Assembly (NCBI GenBank): GCA_015064855.1
Contig: SVRK01000003.1
Coordinates: 94,594 to 158,593, forward strand
DNA from: Oscillospiraceae bacterium
Lineage (GTDB): Bacteria; Bacillota; Clostridia; Oscillospirales; CAG-272
Direction: 5' to 3'
Length of the DNA: 64,000 bases
Below the pieces are notes generated by a model. It saw nothing but the letters and a program-made list of their open reading frames with translations, made no database searches and was not told the origin of the DNA. Positions 28,891 to 38,015 of this stretch are shown one piece after another (positions within the stretch are counted from its first letter, which is position 1; each line of letters begins with the position of its first letter). A program made the translations under genes and the position numbers.

Positions 28891-28934
28891 GGCTCCCTCC
28901 GGGAGGGAGCTGTCAGCGAAGCTGACTGAGGGAG
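28891..28934 (-). repeat. repeat family 2, copy 2
   Basis: ggctccctccgggagggagctgtcagcgaagctgactgagggag; two hairpins. Strand is arbitrary. Confidence 0.7.
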
Positions 28935-28976
28935 AGTGCGATACAATGAAATTAGTACAAACCTAAAGTCACGCGG

Positions 28977-29023
28977 GCTCCTTCCGTCACGCTCCGCGTG
29001 CCACCTCCCTCTCGGAGGGAGGC
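28977..29023 (-). repeat. repeat family 2, copy 3 (inverted relative to copy 2)
   Basis: Reverse complement gcctccctccgagagggaggtggcacgcggagcgtgacggaaggagcc. Confidence 0.7.
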
Positions 29024-29221
29024 TTTTCGTTAGCACAATTATAACACAAATCGGCAGAGAAAACAAGTTCTCTGCCGAAATTTTTGCCTGCCAATTCTCC
29101 GCTAAGAACGCAGAGAGAACGGTGTGCGTTTTTTAGTTAAATAATGTGATTTCGGTTTTACCCGTTCTGACATTTTTGATTGAAGCGTAGAGGCTAGTAG
29201 AAAAATGCCAAAGACCTCACT

Positions 29222-29466
29222 TTGAGAATTCAAGGCGGAGGAAAAATGAACGAACACGACCGAGAGGCGTACTGGTGTACGTCGGAGGAAGTGGTCGTTT
29301 ATAGAAATCACAAAAAGAAAACACGCATCGAAATGCGTGTTTTCAACATTAAACTATTAAATTGGGTAATATAAAACTAACGAATTAGTTATATAAATGT
29401 GGTAATGATATATGAATAATTCTATGTGATTTCGATTTTACCCGTTTTGACAAAAAAGACATTACC
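29222..29466 (+). repeat. structured repeat family 1, copy D1 (245 bp tandem unit)
   Basis: acgacc(29256-29261)/ggtcgt(29293-29298), core CGTACTGGTGTACG, outer stem gaaatcac(29304-29311)/gtgatttc(29426-29433), hairpin 29317-29344. Confidence 0.85.
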
Positions 29467-29711
29467 TTGAGAATTCAAGGCGGAGGAAAAATGAACGAAC
29501 ACGACCGAGAGGCGTACTGGTGTACGTCGGAGGAAGTGGTCGTTTATAGAAATCACAAAAAGAAAACACGCATCGAAATGCGTGTTTTCAACATTAAACT
29601 ATTAAATTGGGTAATATAAAACTAACGAATTAGTTATATAAGTGTGGTAATGATATATGAATAATTCTATGTGATTTCGATTTTACCCGTTCTGACATTC
29701 TCAAAATTTGA
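29467..29711 (+). repeat. structured repeat family 1, copy D2, near-identical tandem duplicate of D1
   Basis: Same landmarks shifted by exactly 245 nt (for example ttgagaattcaagg at 29467, gtgatttc at 29671). Confidence 0.9.
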
Positions 29712-29879
29712 AGCGCAGAGGTGGGTAGAGAAAGCGCGACCGAAGGAACGTCGGCGTACTTTGTACGGTAGAGCCTTTGGGCGCACTTAAAAAAGCACAT
29801 AAAAAGAAAACACGAATTTCGTGTTTTCTACCTTATATGAAAAACAAAAAGGGAGAAGCCTCTCCCTTTTGTGCTTTTT
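29712..29879 (+). repeat. structured repeat family 1, copy E
   Basis: Stem aagcgcgaccgaagg(29732-29746)/cctttgggcgcactt(29774-29788) with 2 mismatches, core CGTACTTTGTACG, outer stem aaaaagcac(29790-29798)/gtgcttttt(29871-29879). Confidence 0.85.
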
Positions 29880-29909
29880 GTTCTATGCCTACATATGCGT
29901 TTTCAAGAC

Positions 29910-30773
29910 TTAAGCCTTGTTAACTGAACCGAAGAGCTCCATCTTTTCCTTAACAGTAGCCTTGATAGCCTCAAAGCCCGGTGCAAGAAGCTTTCTTGGG
30001 TCAAATCCCTTACCTGAAAGGTCCTTACCCTCTTCAACATACTTTCTTGTAGCAGCTGCGAATGAGAGCTGACATTCAGTATTAACGTTAATCTTTGAAA
30101 CGCCAAGAGAGATAGCCTTCTTAATCATATCCTCAGGGATACCTGTACCACCGTGAAGAACGAGAGGCATATCGCCTGTCTTTTCGGAAATAGCAGCAAG
30201 TACGTCGAAGTTAAGACCTGCCCAGTTTGCAGGATACTTGCCGTGAATGTTACCGATGCCGGCAGCAAGCATTGTTACGCCAAGGTCGGCAACCATTTTG
30301 CATTCATTAGGATCTGCACATTCGCCAGCACCTACAACACCGTCTTCTTCACCGCCGATAGAGCCAACCTCTGCCTCAAGTGAAATACCAAGAACATTAC
30401 AAGCGTTTACAAGCTCTGTTGTCTTTGCAATGTTTTCTTCGATTGGGTAGTGTGAGCCATCGAACATAACGGATGAAAATCCTGCGTTGATGCAAGCCTT
30501 TGCACCCTCGTATGAGCCGTGGTCGAGGTGGAGAGCAACAGGAACAGTGATGTTCAAGCACTTAATCATACCCTTAACCATGCCAACGATAGTTTCGTAT
30601 CCGCACATATATTTACCGGCACCCTCGGAAACACCGAGAATAACAGGTGAGTTGCACTCTTGAGCTGTTAAAAGGATAGCCTTTGTCCACTCAAGGTTGT
30701 TGATGTTGAATTGACCTACGGCATATTTGCCTGCTTTTGCTTTTTCAAGCATTTCTTTTGCTGAAACTAACAT
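29910..30773 (-). CDS. fba: class II fructose-bisphosphate aldolase
   Basis: MLVSAKEMLEKAKAGKYAVGQFNINNLEW; HLDHGS; LHGGTGIPEDMIKKAI. Confidence 0.95.
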   Translation of the reverse strand: MLVSAKEMLEKAKAGKYAVGQFNINNLEWTKAILLTAQECNSPVILGVSEGAGKYMCGYETIVGMVKGMIKCLNITVPVALHLDHGSYEGAKACINAGFSSVMFDGSHYPIEENIAKTTELVNACNVLGISLEAEVGSIGGEEDGVVGAGECADPNECKMVADLGVTMLAAGIGNIHGKYPANWAGLNFDVLAAISEKTGDMPLVLHGGTGIPEDMIKKAISLGVSKINVNTECQLSFAAATRKYVEEGKDLSGKGFDPRKLLAPGFEAIKATVKEKMELFGSVNKA

Positions 30774-30857
30774 AATTTTTAACTCCTTTATGTTATATAA
30801 ATTTTTTTCGTGTATATTTTACTACAAAAAGTAAATAAAATCAATATATTTTTGAAA

Positions 30858-31361
30858 TTACTTTAAAATACTTATAATATATTCGCCCTCTATATAGGTT
30901 TCTATATTTTCCTTCGTTGTATCAATCTTTTTTACATAAGAGCCGTTTAAACCGAATTTTTTTATATAAGCCTCTTTGCCGGTCCAAATTTTAAAGAAAT
31001 CTATAAGTTTGTTATCACTGCTCTTTAAAAGTGCTATTTCGTTGTCTAAAAAATATCTATTTGCAAAAAGGTCTATTTTTTCTTCATATGAATAGTCAAT
31101 TTTTTCACAATCAACCCCAATCTCGGATTCACTTATGCAAACTGCACAAAAGCCGTTTGTATGAGAAATGCTAAAAAACATCGGAACATCCTTTAAAAAG
31201 GGTTTTTCGTTCTCATTTTTTATAAATTCGTATTTTTCTACACCGTTTTCCTTGAGCATTTTATCGAGTAGATAATAGGCGATATTATGCTCGTATTCAT
31301 GCTTTTCCTTTGGTGTAGAGCCTGTATCGTATTCAAATTTCAAAAATTCAAGCTTGAACAT
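30858..31361 (-). CDS. 4'-phosphopantetheinyl transferase (Sfp-type)
   Basis: FSISHTNGFCAVCISESEIGVDCEKI; FFKIWTGKEAYIKKFG. Confidence 0.88.
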   Translation of the reverse strand: MFKLEFLKFEYDTGSTPKEKHEYEHNIAYYLLDKMLKENGVEKYEFIKNENEKPFLKDVPMFFSISHTNGFCAVCISESEIGVDCEKIDYSYEEKIDLFANRYFLDNEIALLKSSDNKLIDFFKIWTGKEAYIKKFGLNGSYVKKIDTTKENIETYIEGEYIISILK

Positions 31362-31383
31362 AATATTCCTCCTTCACTTAGTA

Positions 31384-31411
31384 AAAAACAGAGGCAATTT
31401 GCCTCTGTTTA
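31384..31411 (-). terminator. terminator downstream of acpP
   Basis: AAACAGAGGCAA/TTGCCTCTGTTT. Confidence 0.7.
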
Positions 31412-31414
31412 TAA

Positions 31415-31642
31415 TTATTGTGCGTTTTCTTCGAGATATTCAACAACGTCACCAACAGTGATGAACTTATGTATATCCTCTTCGTTGAATTCAACACCAA
31501 ATTCGTCCTCGCAAACAAGAACAAGGTCAGCAAGCTCGAGAGAGTTAACACCGAGGTCATTTGCAAGCTCTGATTCCATTGTAATGTCGTCAGGATTTAA
31601 TGATAAATTTTCAACAATAATGCTTTTTAATCTTTCAAACAT
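31415..31642 (-). CDS. acpP: acyl carrier protein
   Basis: 75 aa; DLGVNSLELADLVLVCEDEFGVEF phosphopantetheine-site context. Confidence 0.93.
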   Translation of the reverse strand: MFERLKSIIVENLSLNPDDITMESELANDLGVNSLELADLVLVCEDEFGVEFNEEDIHKFITVGDVVEYLEENAQ

Positions 31643-31797
31643 AATTTTCCTCCAACGGTTTTCTACCCATATATTTTAGTGCGAGTAACCTCAATAATTA
31701 TATAGTTTTTTATCAAATAAGTCAATAGTGAAAATGCACAAAAATTTTTATTGAATTTTTCAGCTTTTGTGCAAAAACGCCTAAAAGCGCATTAAAA

Positions 31798-32817
31798 TTA
31801 GCTTTCTTCGGTTACTTTTTTGCTTTTTATGCTAGCCAAAGGATTACTATCAACTGCATCTTGCATTCCTTGGTTGGAAACGTGAGTGTAAATTTGTGTG
31901 GTATTTAGCTGCTCGTGTCCTAAAATTTCCTTTAAAACGCGCACGTCTACCTTTCCTGTTTGATACATTAGAGTTGCCGCTGTGTGACGCAATTTGTGGG
32001 TGGAGTAGTGCTTGTAGTCAAGCCCTGCTAATGAAAGATATTTATAAACCAACCACTGAACAGTTTTGTTACTGATTCTTTGTAGTCGCTTGCTGATAAA
32101 TAATGCATTTGTGTTTATAGCTTTGTATTTATCTCCGCGTCTAACCTCTAAATACTTTATAAGGGCATCGCGACAAGCCTCATTTAGATAAACGATTCGT
32201 TCCTTGTTACCCTTGCCCAAAACGCGTAAAGAACGAAGCTCCTTGTCTAAATCGGTAATGTTTATTCCCACAAGCTCTGAAAGACGCATACCGCAGTTTA
32301 AAAACAGCGTGATAATTGCATAATCTCGCTCCTTGGTTTTGGATTCCTTGTCCCCCTCGATAGCCTCAAGAAGAGAAACGCTTTCGTCTATTGAAAGATG
32401 CTTTGGTAATGCTTGCTTTTTCTTTGGTGCTTCTATATCCATTGCGGGATTTATTTCTAGTAGGCGTCTTTTTTGACAAAGATACTTGTAAAACGCCTTG
32501 ATGGCAGAAAGCTTTCTTGCTCTTGCTGAGGTTTGGTTTCCTCGTTCGTTTGAAACGTAAATAAAGAAATCGTATATAGTTTCGGTGTTTATAGATGCGA
32601 AAAAGTCAATATTTAAAGATGATATATCAATATCCAAAAACTTATCTGACGTAGGAGATATATTATGATTTTGCGCATAAACAAATTTAAAAAAGAGCTT
32701 TAGGTCTAAAAGATATTCGTCAACCGTTTTTTGTGAACAGCCTTGTATTGTTCTTTTGTATCCGGCAAAATCACGTGCCAGCGGTGGCATTGTTTCAATA
32801 GGAAATTTATTTGGCAT
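31798..32817 (-). CDS. tyrosine recombinase, XerC/XerD-like
   Basis: GMRLSELVGI, KLRHTAATLMYQTG, LGHEQLNTTQIYTH catalytic motifs. Confidence 0.9.
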   Translation of the reverse strand: MPNKFPIETMPPLARDFAGYKRTIQGCSQKTVDEYLLDLKLFFKFVYAQNHNISPTSDKFLDIDISSLNIDFFASINTETIYDFFIYVSNERGNQTSARARKLSAIKAFYKYLCQKRRLLEINPAMDIEAPKKKQALPKHLSIDESVSLLEAIEGDKESKTKERDYAIITLFLNCGMRLSELVGINITDLDKELRSLRVLGKGNKERIVYLNEACRDALIKYLEVRRGDKYKAINTNALFISKRLQRISNKTVQWLVYKYLSLAGLDYKHYSTHKLRHTAATLMYQTGKVDVRVLKEILGHEQLNTTQIYTHVSNQGMQDAVDSNPLASIKSKKVTEES

Positions 32818-32957
32818 AAATACCTCCTTATAGTCTTTTTATCATTTTAACATAAAATATGTTAAATTTGTATCAAAAAAATAAATTTTTCAAAACAATA
32901 TTGAAATAAGTGTTCTTTTCTTATATAATATTTATATAACAAACTAAGGAGGCATTT

Positions 32958-33554
32958 ATGGACGAGGAAAAGAAAGGCTTTTTTGCATTTTTGAGTAAGA
33001 ATTTTGATGCTATTTCAAAGCTTTTTGTTTATCATATAGCAATGTGCGTTTTTGGGCTTGTTGTTGTATTAGCTGTTCAAATGCTGACCGAGCAACTAAA
33101 GGGTGACAAGGAAATACCACTTGGTGTGCCTGCTTATATTGCTTGCGGTGTTGCAATTCTTGTTTATCTTGGACTTATATACGTCTGTATGTGGGAAAAG
33201 GGTGCATCGGATAGAATAAAAATTCTCGGTGGCAGAATGAAAAGAAATAATTTCAAGGGTCTTCTTTTTTGGCTTGTTGCCAATTCGGTAGATGTTTTAA
33301 TTATTCTTTGTGTTATGATTCTTTCATTTATTCCTGCAGCCGAGGGTGTGCATGCTGTATTTTCACTTATATCACTTCTTTTAAATGCGATGTATTTGCC
33401 CATTCTAACGGTTACAAGTAATATATCTTGGATATATTTCATCGTTTTAATTCCAGGTGCTGTTATGGCGCTTATCTCCTATATTTTGGGCGTTAGCGGA
33501 TATAAATGCATTTTTCCAGAGCCAAAGGGCGAAAAAAACAGAAAGCTTAAATAA
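32958..33554 (+). CDS. multi-pass membrane protein, unknown function
   Basis: 198 aa with about 5 hydrophobic segments; plausible RBS aaggagg. Confidence 0.7.
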   Translation: MDEEKKGFFAFLSKNFDAISKLFVYHIAMCVFGLVVVLAVQMLTEQLKGDKEIPLGVPAYIACGVAILVYLGLIYVCMWEKGASDRIKILGGRMKRNNFKGLLFWLVANSVDVLIILCVMILSFIPAAEGVHAVFSLISLLLNAMYLPILTVTSNISWIYFIVLIPGAVMALISYILGVSGYKCIFPEPKGEKNRKLK

Positions 33555-33569
33555 GACTACAAAATAGAC

Positions 33570-33600
33570 ACAGGGCTGAATATTTTCAGCCCTGTTATTT
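33570..33600. terminator. bidirectional terminator between convergent genes
   Basis: ACAGGGCTGAA/TTCAGCCCTGT. Confidence 0.8.
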
Positions 33601-34548
33601 TTATTTGCTTTTTTTAGCTTCTATTTTAATTTCTAATTTTTTAAACCATCTAAAAGAAACGGGATAACCCGCAATCACAAACACCACAACAAGACAGTAT
33701 CTTATTGCACGAGCGATTGTGTATTCGTCAAAAATAGCGTTAAGAGGTATTTTTAATCCTTCAAGGAGTAATAAAATTATGGCAAGACCTATCAAAACCT
33801 TTAATATTTGTGTGTACCACTTCCCGTTTGTGGAAAAATTAACGTATTTTCTTTCAATAGGAGTTCCAATTATAACACCTAAAAGCGCACCGAAAATCAT
33901 ATAAGAGTTTTTAAGTGCGGAAATATAGTTGTGCATTTGGGATGATGGTAAAACCGATGGGTCAAAGATAAGCTCCATATAAATGAGGAAGGAAAGGGCA
34001 ATTATAGCCATAGCACCAAGGAAAATATATATTCCCTTGGTCGAGCTATACGCCTTATATAGTAGAGGCTTCGTTATCGTTATAACTAAAATTGCAAAGA
34101 AAAGAGAGAAGAAAACATCAAGCGGTGTATGTACACCGAGATACATACGTGAAAACGGAACTAAAATGCAAAGAACAAGACAAATTGCACGAATCCACGC
34201 ACGCTTGCTTGTTATAAAAATTGTGCCAAACGTTCCGACCGAGTTTTGTGTATGACCGCTTGGAAAAGAGAAGCCACTAGCCTCAGGGATTGCCTCGCTA
34301 ACCGCGGAAAAATCGGGATTTGCAACCCAAGGACGCAAAATCCTAAATGAAATTTTTAAAAATTGATTTGCAACCGTGCCTAAAAAGCCAACGCATAAGA
34401 GCAGGTATCCGTCACGCTTGGAAACACACCAAAATACAACAACTGAAATAGCAATAAATGCCATTTCGCCACCAAGCTCAGTAACCAAAAGAAAAAACTT
34501 GTCAAGTAGCGGAGTTCGCAAATTTGCCAAAAGCTCAAGAAACTGCAT
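33601..34548 (-). CDS. PAP2-family phosphatase membrane protein
   Basis: SFPSGHTQNSVG and SRMYLGVHTPLDV motifs. Confidence 0.88.
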   Translation of the reverse strand: MQFLELLANLRTPLLDKFFLLVTELGGEMAFIAISVVVFWCVSKRDGYLLLCVGFLGTVANQFLKISFRILRPWVANPDFSAVSEAIPEASGFSFPSGHTQNSVGTFGTIFITSKRAWIRAICLVLCILVPFSRMYLGVHTPLDVFFSLFFAILVITITKPLLYKAYSSTKGIYIFLGAMAIIALSFLIYMELIFDPSVLPSSQMHNYISALKNSYMIFGALLGVIIGTPIERKYVNFSTNGKWYTQILKVLIGLAIILLLLEGLKIPLNAIFDEYTIARAIRYCLVVVFVIAGYPVSFRWFKKLEIKIEAKKSK

Positions 34549-34635
34549 TAGCTTGATCTCCCTTCCTTAATTTATTTTAGTATAACACAAAAAAATTGTA
34601 ATTACAATAAAAAGAAAGTGAAACAAGAGCTTCAA

Positions 34636-36447
34636 TTAAATAATGTTTATATTGTTGCTTTCAAGCCAAAAATCAAACTGAATAAGCCAAGCCAGTAGCT
34701 GAGGTGCACCCATTAGCTGTCCAAACCATGTTTTATTAGAGGAGATTATTTCATCTAGCTTGCTTAAATCGAGAGTTTCCTTTAAATAATGTGAATGCTC
34801 GTATCTTTCAGTGAAAAATTTCTTAACCAAGTCAAAATATGCTTTGTTGTGTGTTTTTGGGTAAGGACTTTTCTTTCGCCAAAGGATTTTGTTTGGTAAA
34901 TGCTTTCTCATTGCGTTTCTTAAAAGAGCTTTTTCAACTCCACCCTCAAACTTTATTTCCCACGGCACGTTATAGACGAACTCGTAAATTCTATGGTCGG
35001 CAAAGGGTACGCGGATTTCAAGACCACTTGCCATACTCATTCTATCCTTTCTCTGCAAAAGAGAGGTCATAAAATAGTTGACCGAGAGATATGATGCAAT
35101 TCTTGAGTTTTTCATAGCTTCACTATCGGTTTCTAGTGTTGGGCAAGCAGTTAAGCTGCTTTTGTAAATCGAACGCACGTATTCATATCCGTCATCACTG
35201 TTTGAGATGCTATCCTTGAAAAGAGAAGGACGCAAACGAGGTGAGTGAATCCAAGGGAAAAAGTCTGAATATAGCATTTCGGGACGGTAAAACCAAGGAT
35301 ACCCGCCAAATATCTCATCCGAGCATTCGCCACTTAACGAAACTGTGTGGTGCTTTTTTATTTCCTTGCAAAAATAAAGAAGTGAGGAATCAATATCTGC
35401 CTGCCCGGGTAAATCTCTGTAAATTGTGGCGGGGATTAAATAGTCAACCAAATCACGTGTTTTTGCGGTTAAAACGGTGTGATTTGTTCCTAGATGCTCT
35501 GCTAAATAAGTTGCAAAATCATCATCGCATTCGGGCTGGAAAAGACTCCCTTGAAAGCTTTCCTTGTTCCCCTCATATTCAAACGAGTAGGTAGATAAAG
35601 TCTCTCCTCGTTTTTTATATTCTTCACTCGCTATGGCGCTTACCACACTTGAATCAAGCCCACCTGAAAGAAGAGTTGAAAGTGGAACGTCACTGACAAG
35701 CTGTCTTTTTATTGCATCACTAACTAAATATTCGGTTTTTTCGTATGCGTGCTTCTTGTCCTTGAAATACGGCTTTGCATTAACCTGCCAATACGTCCAT
35801 TTTTCAACTCCGTTTTTGTCAAAAATCATACACTCGGCAGGGGATAATTCTAAAATATCCTTGTAAGGACTACGTCCGCCGACAAAATTCGGACTTAAAT
35901 ATAAAATTTCCCAAAGGGCTTCTTTTGTAATATTTCTTGATATCTTGTCACATTTCAAAAGCGATTTTATCTCGGATGCGAAGTAAAGAGAATCTCCAAT
36001 TTTCGAGTAATAAAACGGTTTTACGCCAAAACGGTCACGTGCAAAAAAAGCTTTTTCGCCATCATATACGCAAAATGCGAAAATTCCATTGAGCATTTTC
36101 GGCGCATCCTCGCCATACAAGATATATGAATAAAGAACAATTTCCGTGTCGCAAGTTGTCTTTAATTCAATCCCTTGCTTTTTGATGTCTTGTCTTAACT
36201 CATCGCAGTTATAAATTTCCCCATTATAAATTATTGTATATTTTTTGTTTCCGTAAAAAACACTCATAGGTTGAGCGCCGTTTTCAATATCTATAACGCA
36301 CAATCGGTTGTGACCAAGAGAAGCGCAATCGTCGTAAAAAACGCCACTTGTGTCAGGACCTCGGTGCTTCATTGCTTTGTTCATTTCTTTAACCAGTGAT
36401 AAGCTGGGCTCATTTATAAAATTAACTTCTCCACAAATAGAGCACAT
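34636..36447 (-). CDS. asnB: asparagine synthase (glutamine-hydrolysing)
   Basis: MCSICGEVNF Cys-nucleophile start; SGGLDSSVV; full AsnB layout. Confidence 0.93.
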   Translation of the reverse strand: MCSICGEVNFINEPSLSLVKEMNKAMKHRGPDTSGVFYDDCASLGHNRLCVIDIENGAQPMSVFYGNKKYTIIYNGEIYNCDELRQDIKKQGIELKTTCDTEIVLYSYILYGEDAPKMLNGIFAFCVYDGEKAFFARDRFGVKPFYYSKIGDSLYFASEIKSLLKCDKISRNITKEALWEILYLSPNFVGGRSPYKDILELSPAECMIFDKNGVEKWTYWQVNAKPYFKDKKHAYEKTEYLVSDAIKRQLVSDVPLSTLLSGGLDSSVVSAIASEEYKKRGETLSTYSFEYEGNKESFQGSLFQPECDDDFATYLAEHLGTNHTVLTAKTRDLVDYLIPATIYRDLPGQADIDSSLLYFCKEIKKHHTVSLSGECSDEIFGGYPWFYRPEMLYSDFFPWIHSPRLRPSLFKDSISNSDDGYEYVRSIYKSSLTACPTLETDSEAMKNSRIASYLSVNYFMTSLLQRKDRMSMASGLEIRVPFADHRIYEFVYNVPWEIKFEGGVEKALLRNAMRKHLPNKILWRKKSPYPKTHNKAYFDLVKKFFTERYEHSHYLKETLDLSKLDEIISSNKTWFGQLMGAPQLLAWLIQFDFWLESNNINII

Positions 36448-36513
36448 ATAAACCTCCAAACATTAATGCTTTTACTAGTATATGCACAATTTTTCAAAAT
36501 ATGGATAAAAGTA

Positions 36514-36542
36514 AAAGTCCTATGCAAAAAACATAGGACTTT
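36514..36542 (-). terminator. terminator downstream of radA
   Basis: AAAGTCCTATG/CATAGGACTTT. Confidence 0.75.
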
Positions 36543-36545
36543 ATT

Positions 36546-37910
36546 TCATTTGGATTTAAGCAGAGTTATTGCTTCATAAATTGCTTCAATAGGAATTATA
36601 GATACTCCCTCGGGCTTTTTCACCTTTTCGCTCAATGATTTTTGTGGGACAGCAATTATGTCGAAGCCGAGACGATATGATTCATTTATTCTTTTTTGTA
36701 GGTCTGTTATAGTTCTTAATTCGCCGGCTAATCCGATTTCGCCCATAGCAAGAACGTTTTCGGGAATTGGAATATCATTCATACTCGAAATTAGTGCCAA
36801 AGCTATTGCAAGGTCTGCGCTTGGCTCGTCAAGACGCAAGCCACCGACAACATTTAAGTAAATATCGCATTGAGAGAATTTTAGCCCCAATCGCTTTTCT
36901 AGAACTGCGAGCAAAAGACATAGCCTGTTGTAATCTGTTCCGTTTGAAGCACGTCTTGGTGAGGGGAAGGTCGTTGGTGTTACAAGTGCTTGTATTTCTG
37001 CAATTATTGGTCGCGTGCCCTCCATTACACATACGGCACAGCTACCGGAAACGCCGTGAGGTCTGCCCGAAAGAAGCATTTCCGACGGATTTGGAACCTC
37101 AACAAGTCCCTTGTCAGTCATTTCAAAAACGCCGATTTCATTTGTTGAGCCATACCTGTTCTTTATTGCTCTTATAATTCTATATGATTGAATTCTTTCA
37201 CCCTCAAAATAGAGAACTGCATCAACCATATGCTCAAGAACCTTTGGACCTGCTATTGTGCCCTCCTTGTTTACGTGGCCAACTAAAATTATAGAAATGC
37301 CCTTGCTTTTCGCCTTGGCAATAAATTTAATTGCGCATTCCTTAACTTGGTTTATGCTACCTGGAATCGACGTGCAGCCCGGGTCAAACATAGTTTGAAT
37401 TGAGTCGATTATTATAACCTCAGGTGCAAGCTTATCAACGAATCCAAGGATTAAGTCAACATTGGTTTCTGTAAGAAAATAAACGTCGTCACCCTTTATT
37501 CCGAGGCGCTCACCGCGCAATTTTAATTGTCCCTTTGATTCTTCACCGGAAACGTAAAGCACCTTTTCGTTAAGCCCTGAGCAAATTTGCATAAGCAGGG
37601 TCGATTTACCAATGCCCGGCTCACCTGCTAAAAGCACAACGCTACCGTCAACGATTCCTCCGCCAAGTACACGGTCAAGCTCACTTGTACCCGTTGTTGT
37701 ACGCATATATTTTGGCATTTCCATATCACCAAAAAGCACAGGCTCGCTTGAATCGGAAATTATTGCTGTACGTGTGTTTTTGGGCGCTACAACCGGTTGA
37801 TAGGTTTCCTCAACGAAGGTGTTCCACTTTTTGCAGGACGGGCACTGTCCCATCCATTTCGGGCTTTGATAGTCGCAGGATTCGCATACGTAAACCTTTT
37901 TTTCTTTCAT
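36546..37910 (-). CDS. radA: DNA repair protein RadA
   Basis: Zn finger YVCESCDYQSPKWMGQCPSCKKWNTF; Walker A GEPGIGKST; KNRYG motif; Lon-like C-terminus. Confidence 0.96.
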   Translation of the reverse strand: MKEKKVYVCESCDYQSPKWMGQCPSCKKWNTFVEETYQPVVAPKNTRTAIISDSSEPVLFGDMEMPKYMRTTTGTSELDRVLGGGIVDGSVVLLAGEPGIGKSTLLMQICSGLNEKVLYVSGEESKGQLKLRGERLGIKGDDVYFLTETNVDLILGFVDKLAPEVIIIDSIQTMFDPGCTSIPGSINQVKECAIKFIAKAKSKGISIILVGHVNKEGTIAGPKVLEHMVDAVLYFEGERIQSYRIIRAIKNRYGSTNEIGVFEMTDKGLVEVPNPSEMLLSGRPHGVSGSCAVCVMEGTRPIIAEIQALVTPTTFPSPRRASNGTDYNRLCLLLAVLEKRLGLKFSQCDIYLNVVGGLRLDEPSADLAIALALISSMNDIPIPENVLAMGEIGLAGELRTITDLQKRINESYRLGFDIIAVPQKSLSEKVKKPEGVSIIPIEAIYEAITLLKSK

Positions 37911-38015
37911 TTTAAACTCCAAAAGATTTATTTAACGTGTTTATTCTATCATAATTTGGACAAGTTGTCAAGAAAAGCGCTGAGTTGATAGTCGCGAAAA
38001 TTACACAACATAATA

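Noticed and set aside
29102-29311. 69 aa ORF on the minus strand over repeat copy D1
   Set aside because: It lies mostly in the structured repeat, with no RBS and no recognisable protein
31798-32817. Tyrosine recombinase as evidence of a prophage or integrative element
   Set aside because: It sits among housekeeping genes with no phage, relaxase or cargo genes and no att-like duplication seen; it looks like XerC/XerD
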